Assembly (NCBI RefSeq): GCF_000004075.3
Contig: NC_026656.2
Location: forward strand, 24,500,607-24,564,606
Direction: 5' to 3'
From: Cucumis sativus
Lineage: Eukaryota > Streptophyta > Magnoliopsida > Cucurbitales > Cucurbitaceae
Length of the DNA stretch: 64,000 nucleotides
Below are positions 12,150 to 24,880 of the stretch, piece after piece; position 1 is the stretch's first letter; every line of letters starts with the position of its first letter. Both the position numbers and the translations under genes were made by a program. The notes below the pieces were generated by a model that saw only the letters and a program-made list of their open reading frames with translations, made no database searches and was not told the origin of the DNA.

Positions 12150-12900
12150 ACTCTATTCTTTATTTCACTCAAAGATTGAGTATAGTTCTCACGTTACGTA
12201 TTGGCTCACGATGTATTGGGTCTTGAACTCACGTTTTCTTCGACAACAGGAAAGCTAGGTGATTCGTTTTCAAATTTAATCTTTACTTTCCCATTAGGAT
12301 TTTCAATGATATAAGAAACTTCTTTTTCTTTCTTTCGAGAGATGAAAGCATTATCTAAAATCTAGTGGGGATTTCTAGTAACTTCATGCCAAGAAAGGAG
12401 TTTAGGAATACTAACAGGAGATTTATTTAGATTTGTTTCTATCAACATGGTTTTTCCTTTAGTAGAATACAATAAAGCTTTTGGATAGACGATAGTAGTC
12501 AAAACTTTGTAAGTGTTCATTTTTAACACCTTCCTCAAGACTCAAACCTTGTTAGTGATATTTAAACTCAAAGTTTTGAGAATATGTGGGTCATCAAGAA
12601 ACACCATAAAGTTTGGAAAACAATTAAAATACATAAGAGCCATTGGCCGAATTTGATTAAATTATTCCTAACAAAGAATTTAAAAAATCGTTATGACTTT
12701 TATCACCTAAAATTACCAAGACTGGTGTATTCCGTCCAGATCTAAAATCTCTTGGATAGCTACATCTAGGGCAAGGGACTGCCTAACAAATTCATAATTT
12801 GGACATAATCCCATAAGAACCTTAATAAGACGAAGATGAACTTTATTTATTTTGGCTTGATCAAGTTGAGTCTATATAGGTTGAAGATATTTATTAACAA
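12150..12900 (-). pseudogene. Pararetrovirus-like movement-protein remnant (tentative)
   Basis: Broken minus-strand reading between 12900 and 12240 gives short blocks in an order that recalls the movement-protein part of plant pararetrovirus (Caulimoviridae) polyproteins. Examples are a CPNYEFVRQSLALDVA block, a block ending SLNITNK after a DD pair, TMLIETNLNKSP and NGKVKIKFENES. Several stops and at least two frame changes separate the blocks, so nothing functional remains. Neither a coat-protein nor a reverse transcriptase part was found. A retrotransposon gag is the main alternative. The identification is by memory of the family. Confidence 0.4.
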
Positions 12901-13775
12901 ATTGACAAGGGTACTATGCAATGGATAGTAATGAGCTAAACAATCAATTTAAAGTGTGTAGACAAAAAGTTTCATCATTTTTTAGCATCCTCAAAGGCAT
13001 CAAAGTATGCATGAATAGCAGGGATATATGTGTTACCAGGCCAGATGATAATCAGGTGATTTTTACTATCCCATTCTTCGAGGCATTCGATAAATTTACT
13101 ATCATCTTCTTTGTTTAGTTGTTTTCATCTCCATTGTTTAGATGTTTTGGTTTAATGATGTCTTTAATAACAATGTGCCACAATTTCCTACCAATTAAAA
13201 AACTCTTCATTTGATTAGTTCAAGTAAGGTAATTCGTCATGTCAAATATTGTACTAATGAGTCGAATAACATGGTCTTTCTCTATTAAAGCATATCTCAT
13301 GGTAGAGAAGTGGATCTCAAAGCAAATCTCGAGATAGATGAGATCGATACAAAGCAAATATTGAGGCAAATAAGAACAAGACGAATCGGATTGAGAACAA
13401 AGTCTGTGTTTCAAGGAGAATGTCAGGATAGAAAAGACTGAGACAAAGCAGAACTAAAGTTCACAAGATGAGCAAATTCACGGAGCGAATCTCGGTTGCA
13501 AGATCCGAAAGCAAGGTGCCACTATAGCAAAGCATATCTGAGCGAGTGAAGTCGAAGGAGATCGAATTTCAGTTGCATGATTGTGGGGCAAGGTGATGCT
13601 GAAGCGGAGTTGATCTGGGCAAGTCTGAATCTGAGAGCAAATTCTCAAAGCTAGTAAATGGAAGTTCAAGAGTCATCAATGTGATCTAGTACAAATCTTA
13701 ATGGAAAGGGTGATCAGTGGGCAGTCGGACTTGAAGAAGATGGAGGAGTGGCAGCTAGACTAGATCAGGACTTAA

Positions 13776-13790
13776 GCTCTTATATCATGT
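13776..13790 (-). other. Degenerate initiator-tRNA primer-binding site
   Basis: Read on the minus strand this is acatgatataagagc, two changes from the tRNA-Met primer-binding sequence ACATGGTATCAGAGC used by plant retroelements and pararetroviruses. It lies upstream of the minus-strand remnant at 12150-12900, the right place and orientation for the primer site of one decayed element. Confidence 0.4.
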
Positions 13791-15342
13791 GGGAAATATT
13801 TTATTTGATTTAATATTCTATGGTTTACGTGGACAAACCTATAGAAGTAAATAAGGCAAATGATGTAATTACTCATAATTTGTATTAATTACATTTATAA
13901 TCATTTTTAAAATTGTTTTATTTTAGTTTTTCAATAATAAAATGATGTTTCCTACAATTTTAAAGAAACTAAATAAATAGTTTTGTCTACCCTTAGTTGG
14001 AAAACAAAGAACTAGTATTGGTCAATGGTCAAACTAAGCCAGGTAGATAATAACTAAAAAGAAAACCTTGGGATAAAATTATATAATATATCATTAGTTG
14101 AATTCTTCCGGATCCATTTAGACCAACTTCAAGCTTCTCCTTAATTATTTTTGTAAAATTTTAAAACATTTTAAAGTTAAAGTAACAAGTAATTTCATCT
14201 CCTCCTCCATAATCTTCTTTCCTGATCCGACCTTTTTAACTAAATTCACTAAATTCAAGTAAAGTTATACATTCTTTTGATGTGTTTATAAACATTTTTC
14301 ATCATCTTTATATAATATAACGATATTATAGTTTTAATGCCCCTCAGATTAAAGAAAAAACTTTCTTTCAAGCTTTAATTTTCTATCTTTATACAGTAAC
14401 ATTTTTTTCAATTCAAGGATAGATTGTGTTGTGAAGGGTGAACTAAAAAACGCTACTAATCCATTCTTTTCTTTTCTTCCAGACAATTACTTTTGAAAAA
14501 ATGATTGAAACAGATAAAAAGTTTTCATAATCGAGTAATGAGAAATGAACAAAGTTTTCTTCCCATTATGCATCAAATTAAAGCTCTCTCGTCTGATTGG
14601 GACATTGAGGCCAAGGGTCTTCGGCTCCAGAGAAGGGATTCTTCCAGTAAGATTTGACTTTTAATCTTTCGAGTTGCATATTTTGTGGGCAGAGATTACG
14701 TTGATCAAGATATTTGGGTAAAAGTGCAGCAAGAAATCAGCAAGACTCTAGTTTTGGTTCTGATTAGTTTAGAACCTGACGTCCAAAGCAGTCGATCATC
14801 TCCCAAACAAAGAAAAATGAAAGCCTTTTGGCGTTTCGTCAAGCTTTTAGGTGAACTCAACTTAAAGGAGATAGGAAAGAAGCTGATTTTGAAGAGCGGT
14901 CTTCAAAGCAAGCTCTTTTTCAATAGAAAATATTTTCATTCTTTTCATACACATTCCTTCTGTGAGAAACGAGTTGTGTTGTGAATTCTGACTTTTTGTG
15001 TAGTGATTTCATAAGGTCATAAATTAAAAGAAACACATTAATAGAGAACAGTTCGTGAAACAAAATCTTTAAATAGGTTTGAACCTACGCAAACAAGGTA
15101 ATCCAACTTTCCAACTGTTCAAATCATACTAAATTTCATAATAAATAGGTTAACTTAGATTATCGCTGTTAACATTATCGTTATCAGAAATTGGAAATAG
15201 TAGAGTGTCAATAGCTCAGCTCCACATAGATCGGTTTCATACCGTGTAGTTGGTCCAAGCATGGATGGATTTTGCAGAGTAGAGTCTTCTGAGAACTGAA
15301 GTCTTCAAGAGATTTAGAGAGATAACAGGCATGAATTAGAAA
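13791..15342. other. Intergenic, 3' side of the PTH2 gene
   Basis: AT-rich spacer. A plus-strand frame at 14685-14984 (99 residues) resembles nothing I recognise. The 3' untranslated region of the minus-strand PTH2 gene should occupy the part just below 15343. Confidence 0.45.
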
Positions 15343-18300
15343 CTACAAAAGTTTCAACCCACCAGTTACATCATCAACCACTTCAACAGGACCTGCAATT
15401 TGGGAAGTAAGAAATGTATACTATTATATTCATACGAACCAAATTAGTTCATAATAATTTTATTTTATTTTTTATTTTTCTATTTCCCTTATGAAAACAA
15501 GTTTCATGGAGAAAGAATGAAAAAGAATTTGTACAAGGAGATACAAAAGAAACCAGCCCACAAAACCACTCTTTTAAAGGAAGGGGGTTCCAACTAAGAA
15601 AAATGTTGTCTATAGGATAGTTATAAAAGTTCTTCAAAACCGAAGTCCAAAGAGACGTACCAAAGACCAAATGCCACCCCCTCCCTCTACTCCTAAACCA
15701 CCCTAGCATTCCTCTCACCCCAAATATTCCAAATAACCGTGTACACCTCAGCATGCCATAAAAAGCCTCCCTTATCAGTGAAGGGCAGATGGAGAAGGAA
15801 TTCCTCGATCGTCACTCTAACACACCTCAAGTCGACAAAGCTAACACCCAACACCTGAAGAAAGGAGCACCACATGGCTCTTGCAAATTGGCAATCTCAA
15901 GAAAGGTGATTTAGATCTTACTCTGCCATCCAACACAGCATATAACAGAAAGGCCCGACAAGCGAAGTCCTCCTCCTAACAAGAAGCCTATCAACACTGT
16001 TAACCCAACCAAGCAAGACTTGCAAGATAAAAAACATAACTTTCTTAGGAACCTTAGTCCACCACACCATATCAAAGACCGACTCCTTAGGAGAGTAGGA
16101 TCCAACAACAAAAAAACAATGATTTACAGGCAAAACCCCAAATAGAATTAGGATTCCAAACACAAGCATCTTTCCTCCCCTCTCAAACAGTGCACCCCTC
16201 GAGTAAGGAAAGAAGAGAGGTCACCTTTGTCATTTCTCTATTGGTCAAGTTACGACGAAACCCAAAAGAGAAAGACACAGAATTCTCAGATCTCACCAAA
16301 ACATTCAAGATAGAACAGTTTTCGAACGAGGAAAGATATACCGATGTGAAAAAACAGTACAAAGGGAATTCTCACCTACCCATCTCATCCTCCCAGAAAA
16401 ATGTCCTTACCATCCCCCACAAAACAAGAAACAAACCGATAAAAAGTAGGAAGCTCGAACGAAATATCGTTCCAAGGATTTTGAAGAGTGTCTTTGACGT
16501 CTCTCATAGTCCACTCAAAAGGATGGGAACCATGCTTGCTCAAAATGATCTTATGCCAAAGAGAACCACGCTCAAGATGGAAGCGCCAAAGCCACTTTGC
16601 CATCATACCTCTGTTACGAATTCTAAGATTACCAATCTCTAATCCCCCTTGACTCACAGAGCGCTGCACCACCTCCCAACTAACCAAATGGGAGTTGTGA
16701 CCCTCGTCCACCCACTCCCACAGAAAGTCTCTCATGTATTTTTCAATACTCTTACACACATGACACTTGACACCATACTAGAGGCCATAAACAAAGAAAG
16801 ATAATACACCAGAATTCCACTCAACATCGATTTAATCAAAGTAAGTCTACCAACTTTAGAAAAGGATCCTTTCTTCCATGTCGCCAATCTCTTATGAATT
16901 TTCCCACAAACAGGATTCCAAAAAGACACAGCTCTTGTCTTAACCCCCAACGAGAGACCAAGGTAGCAAGAAGGGAAAGAGTCAATCTCAGAATCAAACG
17001 CTTCCACCCATCTTAGCAACTTGACCTAATCAGAATTAATACCATAGATAGTGCACTTGTTTCTATTGATTTCCAGGCCCGACATCTCTTCAAAGAATTC
17101 GACTATATGATTGAGGGTGTGGAAAGAATTCGACCATATCATCAGCAAACTGAAGGTGTGATAAGGCCACTTCATCTCTACCAATCTTAAAAAGCTCAAT
17201 AATGTTGCCATCAACACCTTTACTTATCAACCGACTTCCACAACCAGTAAGAACAAAAACAGAGACAAGATCACCATGTCTAAGACCCCTGGAAGCTTGA
17301 ATCGCCCCTTTTGGTACTCCACTGATGAGAATATAATAAACATTTCTAACACACCCCCACATCCACATTCTCCATTTATTCCCAAAGTCTTTCTTCATCA
17401 TTACTCTATCCAGAAAGTCCCAAAATTCTGAGTCCACATGGTCGAACGCTTTCTCAAAGTCAAGCTTTAACATAACACCCTCCAAATTCTTTGACCTATA
17501 CTCCTCAATAGCTTCATTAGCAATAAAGGCTTGGTCTAGAATCTGTCTTCCAGAAAAAAAGGCTCCCTATGTTTCAGAATTTGTCAATGGCAGTGTTGGT
17601 GATATATAATTAAATTTGCCTTCAACCACCAGCTTAAGCTTTTGGATGAATTGGTTGTTTAATATGGTATCAGAGCAGGTGGTCCAGGGAGGTCCTGTGT
17701 TCAAGCCCCTGCATTGTCGTTTCCTCCCCAATTAAAATCAATTTCCACTTGTTGGGCCTTTCAAATATTTCAAATCCAAAAGTGAGGTAAAATTGATTCC
17801 ACTTGTTGGGCCTTTCAGATATTTCAAGCCCACAAGTGAGGGGGAGTGTTGGTGATATATAATTAAATTTGCCTTCAACCACCAGCTTAAGCTTTTGGAT
17901 GAATTGGTTGTTTAATAGGCAGCACTTTCCTTAAACAATTGGCAAAAGCCTTGGCCAAAATCTTATAAATACTAGTAATGAGGTTGATAGGTAGAAACTC
18001 CTTTCACCCTATTTGCATTATCCTTTTTAGGAATCAAACAAACAAAGCTTTCGACCACCAATCTGTTCAAGATACCTCTTTCAAAAAATTCCTTAAGAAC
18101 TCCCTCCAAGTCACCTTTGATGATCCCAATTCTCCGGAAAGAAAGCTATAGAAAACCCCTCAGCACTAGGAGCCTTGTTGCCATCACAACTGAAAAACAT
18201 TCCTGATCTCTTCAATCGTAAAAGGAGCGACTAACTCCTCATCCTCCCTAGGGAAAATAGGGCTCCAGTCAATACCAAATGGCTTCTCCAACACCGCAGG

Positions 18301-21300
18301 GCTATAGAGGTTATAGAAAAACTTCCCGCACAATTTCCTCCCTATCTCTAGTACAGACCCCATTTTCCAAACACAAAAGATCTATATGATCCACTTGGAC
18401 CTCACATATATATTTTGGCAGCCCACTTTTAATGTTATTTCCTTTGCACAGCACAGAGTTCTTAAGCTGGCACAAAGAAATATTGTCCTCTTCATCCCGG
18501 CCCAACCTCATTTCCACCGGCCCATCACACATCACACCCTTCCCACCTTCCAGCATATTCCATAGGCTTAACCTTACAATTCTCAAGCCCACTGTGGGCT
18601 TTTTTCTCCCCCGGCTCATCACACTTCGTGGAATACAAACAGTTCCCGTGACTTCCCTTATCCTTCCTCTTCTAACCCAAAGACAGACTAAAAGACCAAT
18701 CGACTGCTAGTTTTGTATCTCACCAGAAAGGAAAATTCTTGGTGGTTAACAATGCACCCCATCTGAATATAACCATCTTCTTTGCCATTTTCCCTAAAAC
18801 TCACTTCCTTAAGCCAGTTGCACGCCAGCAAATACACTTCCTTATTGGCAAGGCCACCACACTAGGATGCAAGGGAATCAAGAACTCCTTAGTTCTCAAG
18901 AAAGGAGGGACGTCCAGCGCCATGACCCACCCTCCCCTGAATACCTACTTTCTCTTCTCTTCAATCACACGAAAATTCCACTGTCGAAACGTAAAATCTT
19001 GGCTTTGAAACAACGTCCCAATCCATATCAGTTCCTTCACCTCTGAACCTGAGTTGCAAAACCCCACTGCCAAATTTGCCCAAAAGATCTTGAAGCCACA
19101 ACAAATATATGGGGCATTTCAAAAAGTTGCTTCAAGACTCCCCAATTCTGTCAAGGCCTTGAATTTCTTGATAGTAATCATAGTCTGGCATTCAAATGCA
19201 AAGTCCATCTTATCTCTTTCCCCTGTTACCACTTTGACCTCTTGCGCATCTCTCTGCAAGTTTTGTGTATGGTTGCCCTCCATTCATTTTGTTGATCTAC
19301 ACATTGGCAACTGGCACCTGGGAGCCATCTTTTTCTTTCCAAGATGAGTCCTTTGATTTTTGGATTTCATTACTAGACTTCTGAGAACCTATATTTGAGC
19401 CTGAAAGATACACCGAGATTTCTGTGCTAATGAGTACTAATCACTACCTCTACTTCCTTCCAGGATGAATATCCTTATTTTCCTTCCTTTAAAAGATTCA
19501 AGGGATAGAATAGCAAATCTTCCTATACTGTTCTCCAGCATCTGAAAAAAGAGAATGGCAAAGACCAAACTTCTTCTTTGCTAAAAACCAGTGGACCAAC
19601 TGGCATCCACGGCTGCCTTCAAATAGCCCCTTACCCAAGCTGCAGTTCCCCGATCCGACTCCAGCTTACCAAATTTTCTCCATTCCTTTCCTCAATATAA
19701 ATCTTCCTATCAATCCCTACAAACTCCTTTCTACCTATCGTGAATTTTTCCATCTCAAAACAATCACATTTTGAGAGAAAAGTTTGTATAACTTATCTTT
19801 CAACTAGTTTGTAATAATTTTATTTAGCACCACACCATATGAAATTGATACATAGATCCACCAGTTGAGCTAGCTAACCAAAAATCGAGTCGAACAAAAG
19901 AGTGAAAAATGTAGGAAATTTGCCAAGTTAGTAGAACAGAGATAGAAACCCATGGCAAGGTCTTAAAAGTAGTCGAAGTCAACATTTTATCTCAAAATAC
20001 GTTTGAGTGAGCATTCTTCCCATTTGAGGAATTTTGCTACAAAAGGAATGCTTAAATTAAATGCCCATGGCAGCAATGAACTCTTTAATTTTTAAAAGTT
20101 GCACGGAAAAATCTACTTACCAAGAATTGCCATCACCGTTCTCGAATCTGAAAAAACAATAAAGTGAAAATCAGTGAAATTGATAAAGTTTCTATGAATA
20201 AATCGATCTACTTAAGTGAATTTCATATAAGCTTACTGGGTGCAATCTGAGTTCTTCCGGCATCAATAGTAATATGAGTTGGTAGCTTCAATGATTTTGC
20301 CCTCTCCTGATGTACAATAAAGTTCAGAAAGAATGAAAGAAATTACTCAAAGGCCTCAAAGAATAGATGAGACAGAAAAGAGCAAGTTGCAAATTATCCA
20401 AAATCAACTGGGAAGAAAAGGAATAAAGATTATTTAAGAAGACCATCACCAATTGTATAATATGCTCTACGAAATTTTCTGGCACTGTGGTAAAGTTGGT
20501 AAGAGAAATAAGATTACTGAAACGAAAAGAGGCTGCACCATATTAACAATAATGAAGGGTGTTATACCAGGGTGCTGCTAAAAGGAACAGATGTCTTGAT
20601 TAATAGTTCGGCTGTTTTGAAGAACAATAGTCAACTAGTTCAGTCAAATAAAACAAATAGTCGGTTGGGAGAAAAAATTGGTTTCAGCAAGAAATAACCT
20701 AGATCAGCTTCTTTGGGAATGTACATTTGCAAGATCTGTCAATGGCGGTTTCTTGCAAGAATTTGGTTTTTTGACTGCTTGTTACAGGGATGTTCAGTTG
20801 ATGATTGGGGAGTTCCTCCTCCATCCGCCTTTCAAAGAGAAAGGTTGATTTCTTGGTCTATGGGGGGAGAGGAACAATAAAGCATTCAATGGTGTGGAGA
20901 GGCACCCTCGCAAGATTTGGTCTTTGATGAAGTTTAATGCTTTTTTCTTTCGGCTTCGGTTTTGAAAGCTTTTTGTAATTATTTCCTAGGCAATATCTTA
21001 ACTAGTTGGAAACCCTTCCTTCAGTTGAAGCTTTTTGTAGACTTGGTTTTTTTGTGCACTTGTATTCTTTCATTTTATTTCTCAACAAAGGAAAAGAAAA
21101 AAGGGCAGGTCAATTGCTTAAAGATATATTCAAACATACAACAGAATAGGAAACTAGCAAACATCAACTAAATGCAGATGCGATATTATTTTGACATACA
21201 CAAAAAAAATAGCTAGATAGCATAAAGTCAGAGTGGAGAAAAAAATATCAGAGTGGAATTGTTACTTGCAAAACTAGCATGTCTTCCTCACTTTCTATCT

Positions 21301-23939
21301 TCAGAACCACCTTGGGTTGCGCACACATCTCCCACCTACATGTAAATAAAATCAAACAACTGTACATAGAACGAAGTATACAAAATATCCCCAATATTAA
21401 TATAGGGAGGACATTTTTGTTGATACATACCTGTTCAAGGCTTTTGGTGCACGATAATGGAGCTTCTTATAGAGACCCAAAGTTGCATGACTAATAAAAG
21501 CAAGTAAAGTAGATTAAGAACGATTCCAAATCCAATTTACAATAGTGGGAAACTGGGAATTCTATGCAAAGGTTTTAGAAATTTGGATCACTAGAATCAA
21601 TTCTCAGAATTTAACTATTAAACAAGTAATAAGGCGGTACCTAAAATTATATGAAATTTCGGTCTCTCAAGTAGTAGTAACATAAAATATTTGTGTAGGA
21701 TCGGTAATTCTTTCAGTTACTATCAGCCACAAAGTTAGCTGATAATTGCAATAATGTAATATGGGTTTTCTCAGACGGAACAAATGTTTGGTTTTGACTC
21801 ATAGCATGAGCCAAACTATGTAATATTAAAAACTATATTTCCGAGCATTACTAGAATATGGATTTTGTATTCTTCAAAAGTTTCATGTTGCTGATCCCGA
21901 TAAGAACTTTTATACGTTTTTTTTTTTTTTTTTTCTATCATACAACCAAGTAATTTACTTTATTAGGGCCGTCCTGTAGTCCAGTTGGAATGAGAGGAAT
22001 CATCATATTTTTGCCAACAAGGATAGGGATTTCAATAGTCTTTCTTATTTGCCCCTTACTTTGTCATATTGTTTGAATGTAGTTTTGAAGGAACAAGCAA
22101 TCCTAAGCTTACACTACTTATGCATGGCCAACAGTTATGCACATAATATTGAGTTTCATGAAAATCCACCATGACGATTGAAAGGTATTTGTAGACCTTA
22201 ATGCTGGAGTTCAACATCTGTTAAATAAGGAGATGATCATGGACTTATAAAGGAGGACAACTATCACTAATAGAATGAGGATTTTTTAGGTGAAACCAAA
22301 AACAAAGTCAGAGAATATACGTCCAAGGTGAACAACATCATAACATGGTGGAGAGATTTGGAGGTTGGTTGTCCCTAACACTTAATATGAAAGGATAGGA
22401 AACAATAAAAACAAAAAGGCCATAGATTGTATGCCTAATTTTCACCTAAAATTTTTTGAACTGTCAGTTTCTGTCATAAACAGAGGATTACATGATAATG
22501 AACAAGAAATATATCTGAGAATATAGTACCCTTCATCTGAACATTTAACTATAATTTACATATTAAAAGAAAAAGAAAAAAACTTAATACTATATTCCTT
22601 ATGACTTCTATCTATTATTTAACTATCACCAACAAAGCAAAGAATCCAGACAATAAATCTCCAAAACAGATAACGAGAAAGCAGTTGAGAGATCCACCAA
22701 ACCTGAACACCTAGATAATGAAGAATGAGAGAATCTTCCTTATAAAATAAACTAATCTTTTTATATATATATCCATTAGTGTCCAAACCAGCTTACGAAC
22801 ACCTCGAACTAATCTCACAGGACAACCCATCTAACCCTACAACATTTGAGTGTCAAGGAAACTCATGAAAATTAATTCTTAAGTAAGTGGCCACTATTAG
22901 ATTGAACCCACTATTAGGTGGCCACCTAGATAATGCACTCTCTTCTTCACCTTTCTCATTTTCTGACCTACACTGCTTTAAAAATTACTTCCCATACTTT
23001 ATCCAAAAACTTTCTATCACTTTTCTAGTCTCATTTGCAATATAAATGCAAGATTTTGTCCGAGTTTGCTGATCTTCTGAAATTATATTTACAGGGATTT
23101 TCCTAATTCTTTCCATTAGCTCTTTTGCTGCAGTTTTGTAGATTGTATTCATCAACAACTTTCTTAATTTTGACAGTGCAATATTTCAAAAGAATAGTAG
23201 CACTATTATCTTCCAAAATTCTGCATTGTGATAACTTTTACTTGAACCCTATCATCATCCTAAATGTCTCATGTTATTATAGTCGTTCATAAACTTTTGT
23301 TAAATTTATTATGGTCATTGTGAGTATTCTACTATATCAGGTGAGCAGTGGATTGTTAACCTAAACTTCTAAGCACTCCATATGTCCAATTCTTGGGAGG
23401 ACAAGGACGACGATGCTAACGAAAACAACTCCAGCTTTCACACTACACGAGCAGCAATAAAATTTAAATTTTCTTTCATTGTTAGCAATTAGCATTTAAA
23501 ATAGCAAGTAATGAAAGAGCAACAAAAAGGTGTTAATAAAATACCTGCATTGGGCTGCGATTTTTCCTTTTCCCATTTTCAAATCATTTCTCACAACTAA
23601 AACCTGTAGAGACACGGTTAAAAGTTGATACTATTTGTTAGAAAAAAAGATCATTAAAGTTATTGAGAATGATTTTCTAATAGATAGCACGATAGAAACA
23701 GAGATAGACAGAGACACTCAGAAGCATACCATCTTGAAGTCATCCAGAATGTCAGCCAAATTTTCGACCTCCAGTGGCTCTTTAGTCTTATCCTTCTTCT
23801 TCCCATTTCTGCTTGATTCATTGCTTTTGGCTAATTTAGCTTTGACAAAGACCCGAGGAGGATACTTTGAACCAATATAGTATCCCAAAACAAGGCAGCC
23901 GGCCCCAACTACAATGGCACTCAACCATGCCAGATCCAT
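15343..23939 (-). CDS. PTH2: Peptidyl-tRNA hydrolase 2 family protein, 7 exons
   Basis: Releases tRNA from peptidyl-tRNA that drops off ribosomes. Coding exons (minus): 23730-23939, 23545-23603, 21431-21490, 21266-21335, 20237-20306, 20121-20147 and 15343-15392. Joined they give 546 nt, 181 residues, with phases that fit at every GT..AG border. Seen: an N-terminal membrane segment (about 5-22), a lysine-rich linker and the PTH2 domain from about residue 70, with the family motif KMGKGKIAAQCSHAT (79-93), THITIDAGRTQIAP and the terminal block ending GGLKLL. Start MDLAWL was chosen because Arabidopsis homologues begin the same way. An upstream in-frame ATG at 24011 is probably leader. The last intron is 4.7 kb because a LINE sits in it, yet both splice sites look intact. 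A LINE 3' fragment lies in the intron between exons 4 and 5. Confidence 0.9.
15452..15465. repeat. LINE target-site duplication, left copy
   Basis: Fourteen bases, taataattttattt, identical to 19812-19825 on the far side of the LINE. Confidence 0.85.
15466..19811 (-). mobile_element. LINE (L1-type) retrotransposon with 14-bp target duplication
   Basis: A non-LTR element inserted antisense to plus and in the same sense as the host PTH2 gene. The 14-bp sequence taataattttattt stands at 15452-15465 and again at 19812-19825. An A-rich tail (minus strand) lies against the left copy, as expected for target-primed insertion. Minus-strand frames in order: an ORF1-like start MEKFTIGRKEF at 19753, a broken middle part, reverse transcriptase with KLDFEKAFDHVDSEFWDFL, RGLRHGD and the catalytic LQFADD (17485-17090), the post-RT region (17019-16385), a zf-RVT-like part (16169-15911) and the usual end WNIWGERNARV. 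Frameshifts and stops show it is inactive. I could not find an AP-endonuclease, so that part may be deleted. A TRIM element is nested at 17594-17917. Confidence 0.88.
17594..17917 (+). mobile_element. TRIM (miniature LTR retrotransposon), 324 bp
   Basis: Two identical 71-bp terminal direct repeats (17594-17664 and 17847-17917), each starting TGTTGGTG and ending TTTAATA. The left one is followed at once by the primer-binding site TGGTATCAGAGC (17665-17676), complementary to initiator tRNA-Met. The right one is preceded by the purine tract aagtgagggggag (17834-17846). The 5-bp target duplication GGCAG is at 17589-17593 and 17918-17922. There is no coding capacity, and the internal 182 bp hold a partial tandem duplication of an aattaaaatcaatttcc-type block. 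It sits inside the LINE, so it inserted later. A diverged relative lies at 42042-42308. Confidence 0.92.
19812..19825. repeat. LINE target-site duplication, right copy
   Basis: Fourteen bases identical to 15452-15465. The element's 5' end abuts this copy, 58 bp from the first ORF1-like ATG. Confidence 0.85.
19826..20120 (-). other. Remainder of the last PTH2 intron
   Basis: Intron sequence between the LINE and exon 6, ending at a good donor (minus-strand gtaagtag) next to 20121. Nothing else is recognised. Confidence 0.5.
20693..21100 (+). mobile_element. 5'-truncated LINE 3' end
   Basis: Plus-strand reading gives LWECTFARSVNGGFLQEFGF, then LGLWGERNNKAFNGVERHPR, then a tail ending in A-rich sequence around 21080-21100. 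This is the typical C-terminal end of plant L1-type ORF2, the same family as the LINE at 15466-19811 but in the opposite orientation. Only the last 400 bp or so were inserted, as is common for LINEs. It lies in the PTH2 intron between exons 4 and 5. Confidence 0.7.
21491..23544 (-). other. PTH2 intron between exons 2 and 3
   Basis: A 2.05 kb intron, AT-rich, with poly-T near 21919-21934 and no open frame of note. No recognisable transposon. Confidence 0.5.
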
Positions 23940-24880
23940 CCAATTATAGTCTATAAAATGCACTTCTCCACTACTGAAGTCCAGCAAGAATAATCCTGGA
24001 CCAGATACCAAATTCTAATTCTAGCAATAGAACTCCTACATAGAACATGAAAAGCTCAAAATTAAAACTCGCAAACAGTAAATACAAAGAGAAAAGACCA
24101 ATTGAAAGAAACAAAGATAAAGATAAAAATGAATGAAATAGCAGCTATTTACTCAAATTCAGGATTATGAAAAACACAAAAAAAAAAAAAAAAAAAAAAA
24201 ACTATTTCTTATGCTTTTCAGAAAACGCTAAAAACGTTTTGAATTGCATTTACCACCGTTTGGAACTACGATTTTAAATCAGAATGAACTTCAAATCATT
24301 TATGGGGATTTGAATGAATAGAAACATAGAAGTTAGTAATCAAAATGATTTGAAATCTTGTTTTGATCCAAACATTGTCCGACTAAAATATGTCGGAATA
24401 ATAGAAATTGCAATGATTCCAAAATTTGGTCGAAACAGAGAACAGCTAAAGAAAGAGAATGGAAAATAGAACTTTGATGGGGACGATAGACCTCGAGATA
24501 GTAGCATTTCGGCGTGAGATCGCAGTAGAGAGTGAGAGAAGAGAAGGGGAGAGAAACTGAGTGCAGGGGCGTGCTGAGAATCGGCAATGGCAACGGTGAA
24601 GATGAATAGAGAATAAAGAAATCAAAGAAAGAGAGAAATAGGCGTGGGTGTGGCTGCCGCAGGGAGTGAGGGAGAGAAGCGTTGGGTTTATGGGGTGGGT
24701 GGCGATCTGCGGCTGCGACACAGATGGGAGATGAAGGAAAAAGAGGAGATGGGGGTGGAGAAATCTCTTTCTTTTTTTGGATCAATCTTTCTTTTCAAAT
24801 TTTAAAAAACTCTTTCAAGTGTGCAAGTGAGGTTTTTTTTGCTACTTTTATTGAAAATTTTAAAATAATGGAAGATATCA
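23940..24880 (-). promoter_or_regulatory. PTH2 leader and promoter region
   Basis: Upstream of the PTH2 start there is a poly-A run (about 24179-24200) and a strongly polypurine plus strand, so CT-rich on the gene strand, at 24500-24780. This looks like a plant 5' leader or core promoter. A leader intron ending at a CAG near 23960 is possible but cannot be proven. Frames here are low-complexity. Confidence 0.4.

Noticed and set aside
23940..24011. Upstream start of PTH2 at 24011
   Set aside because: It adds 24 residues not present in homologues as I remember them. MDLAWL at 23939 matches the usual N-terminus.
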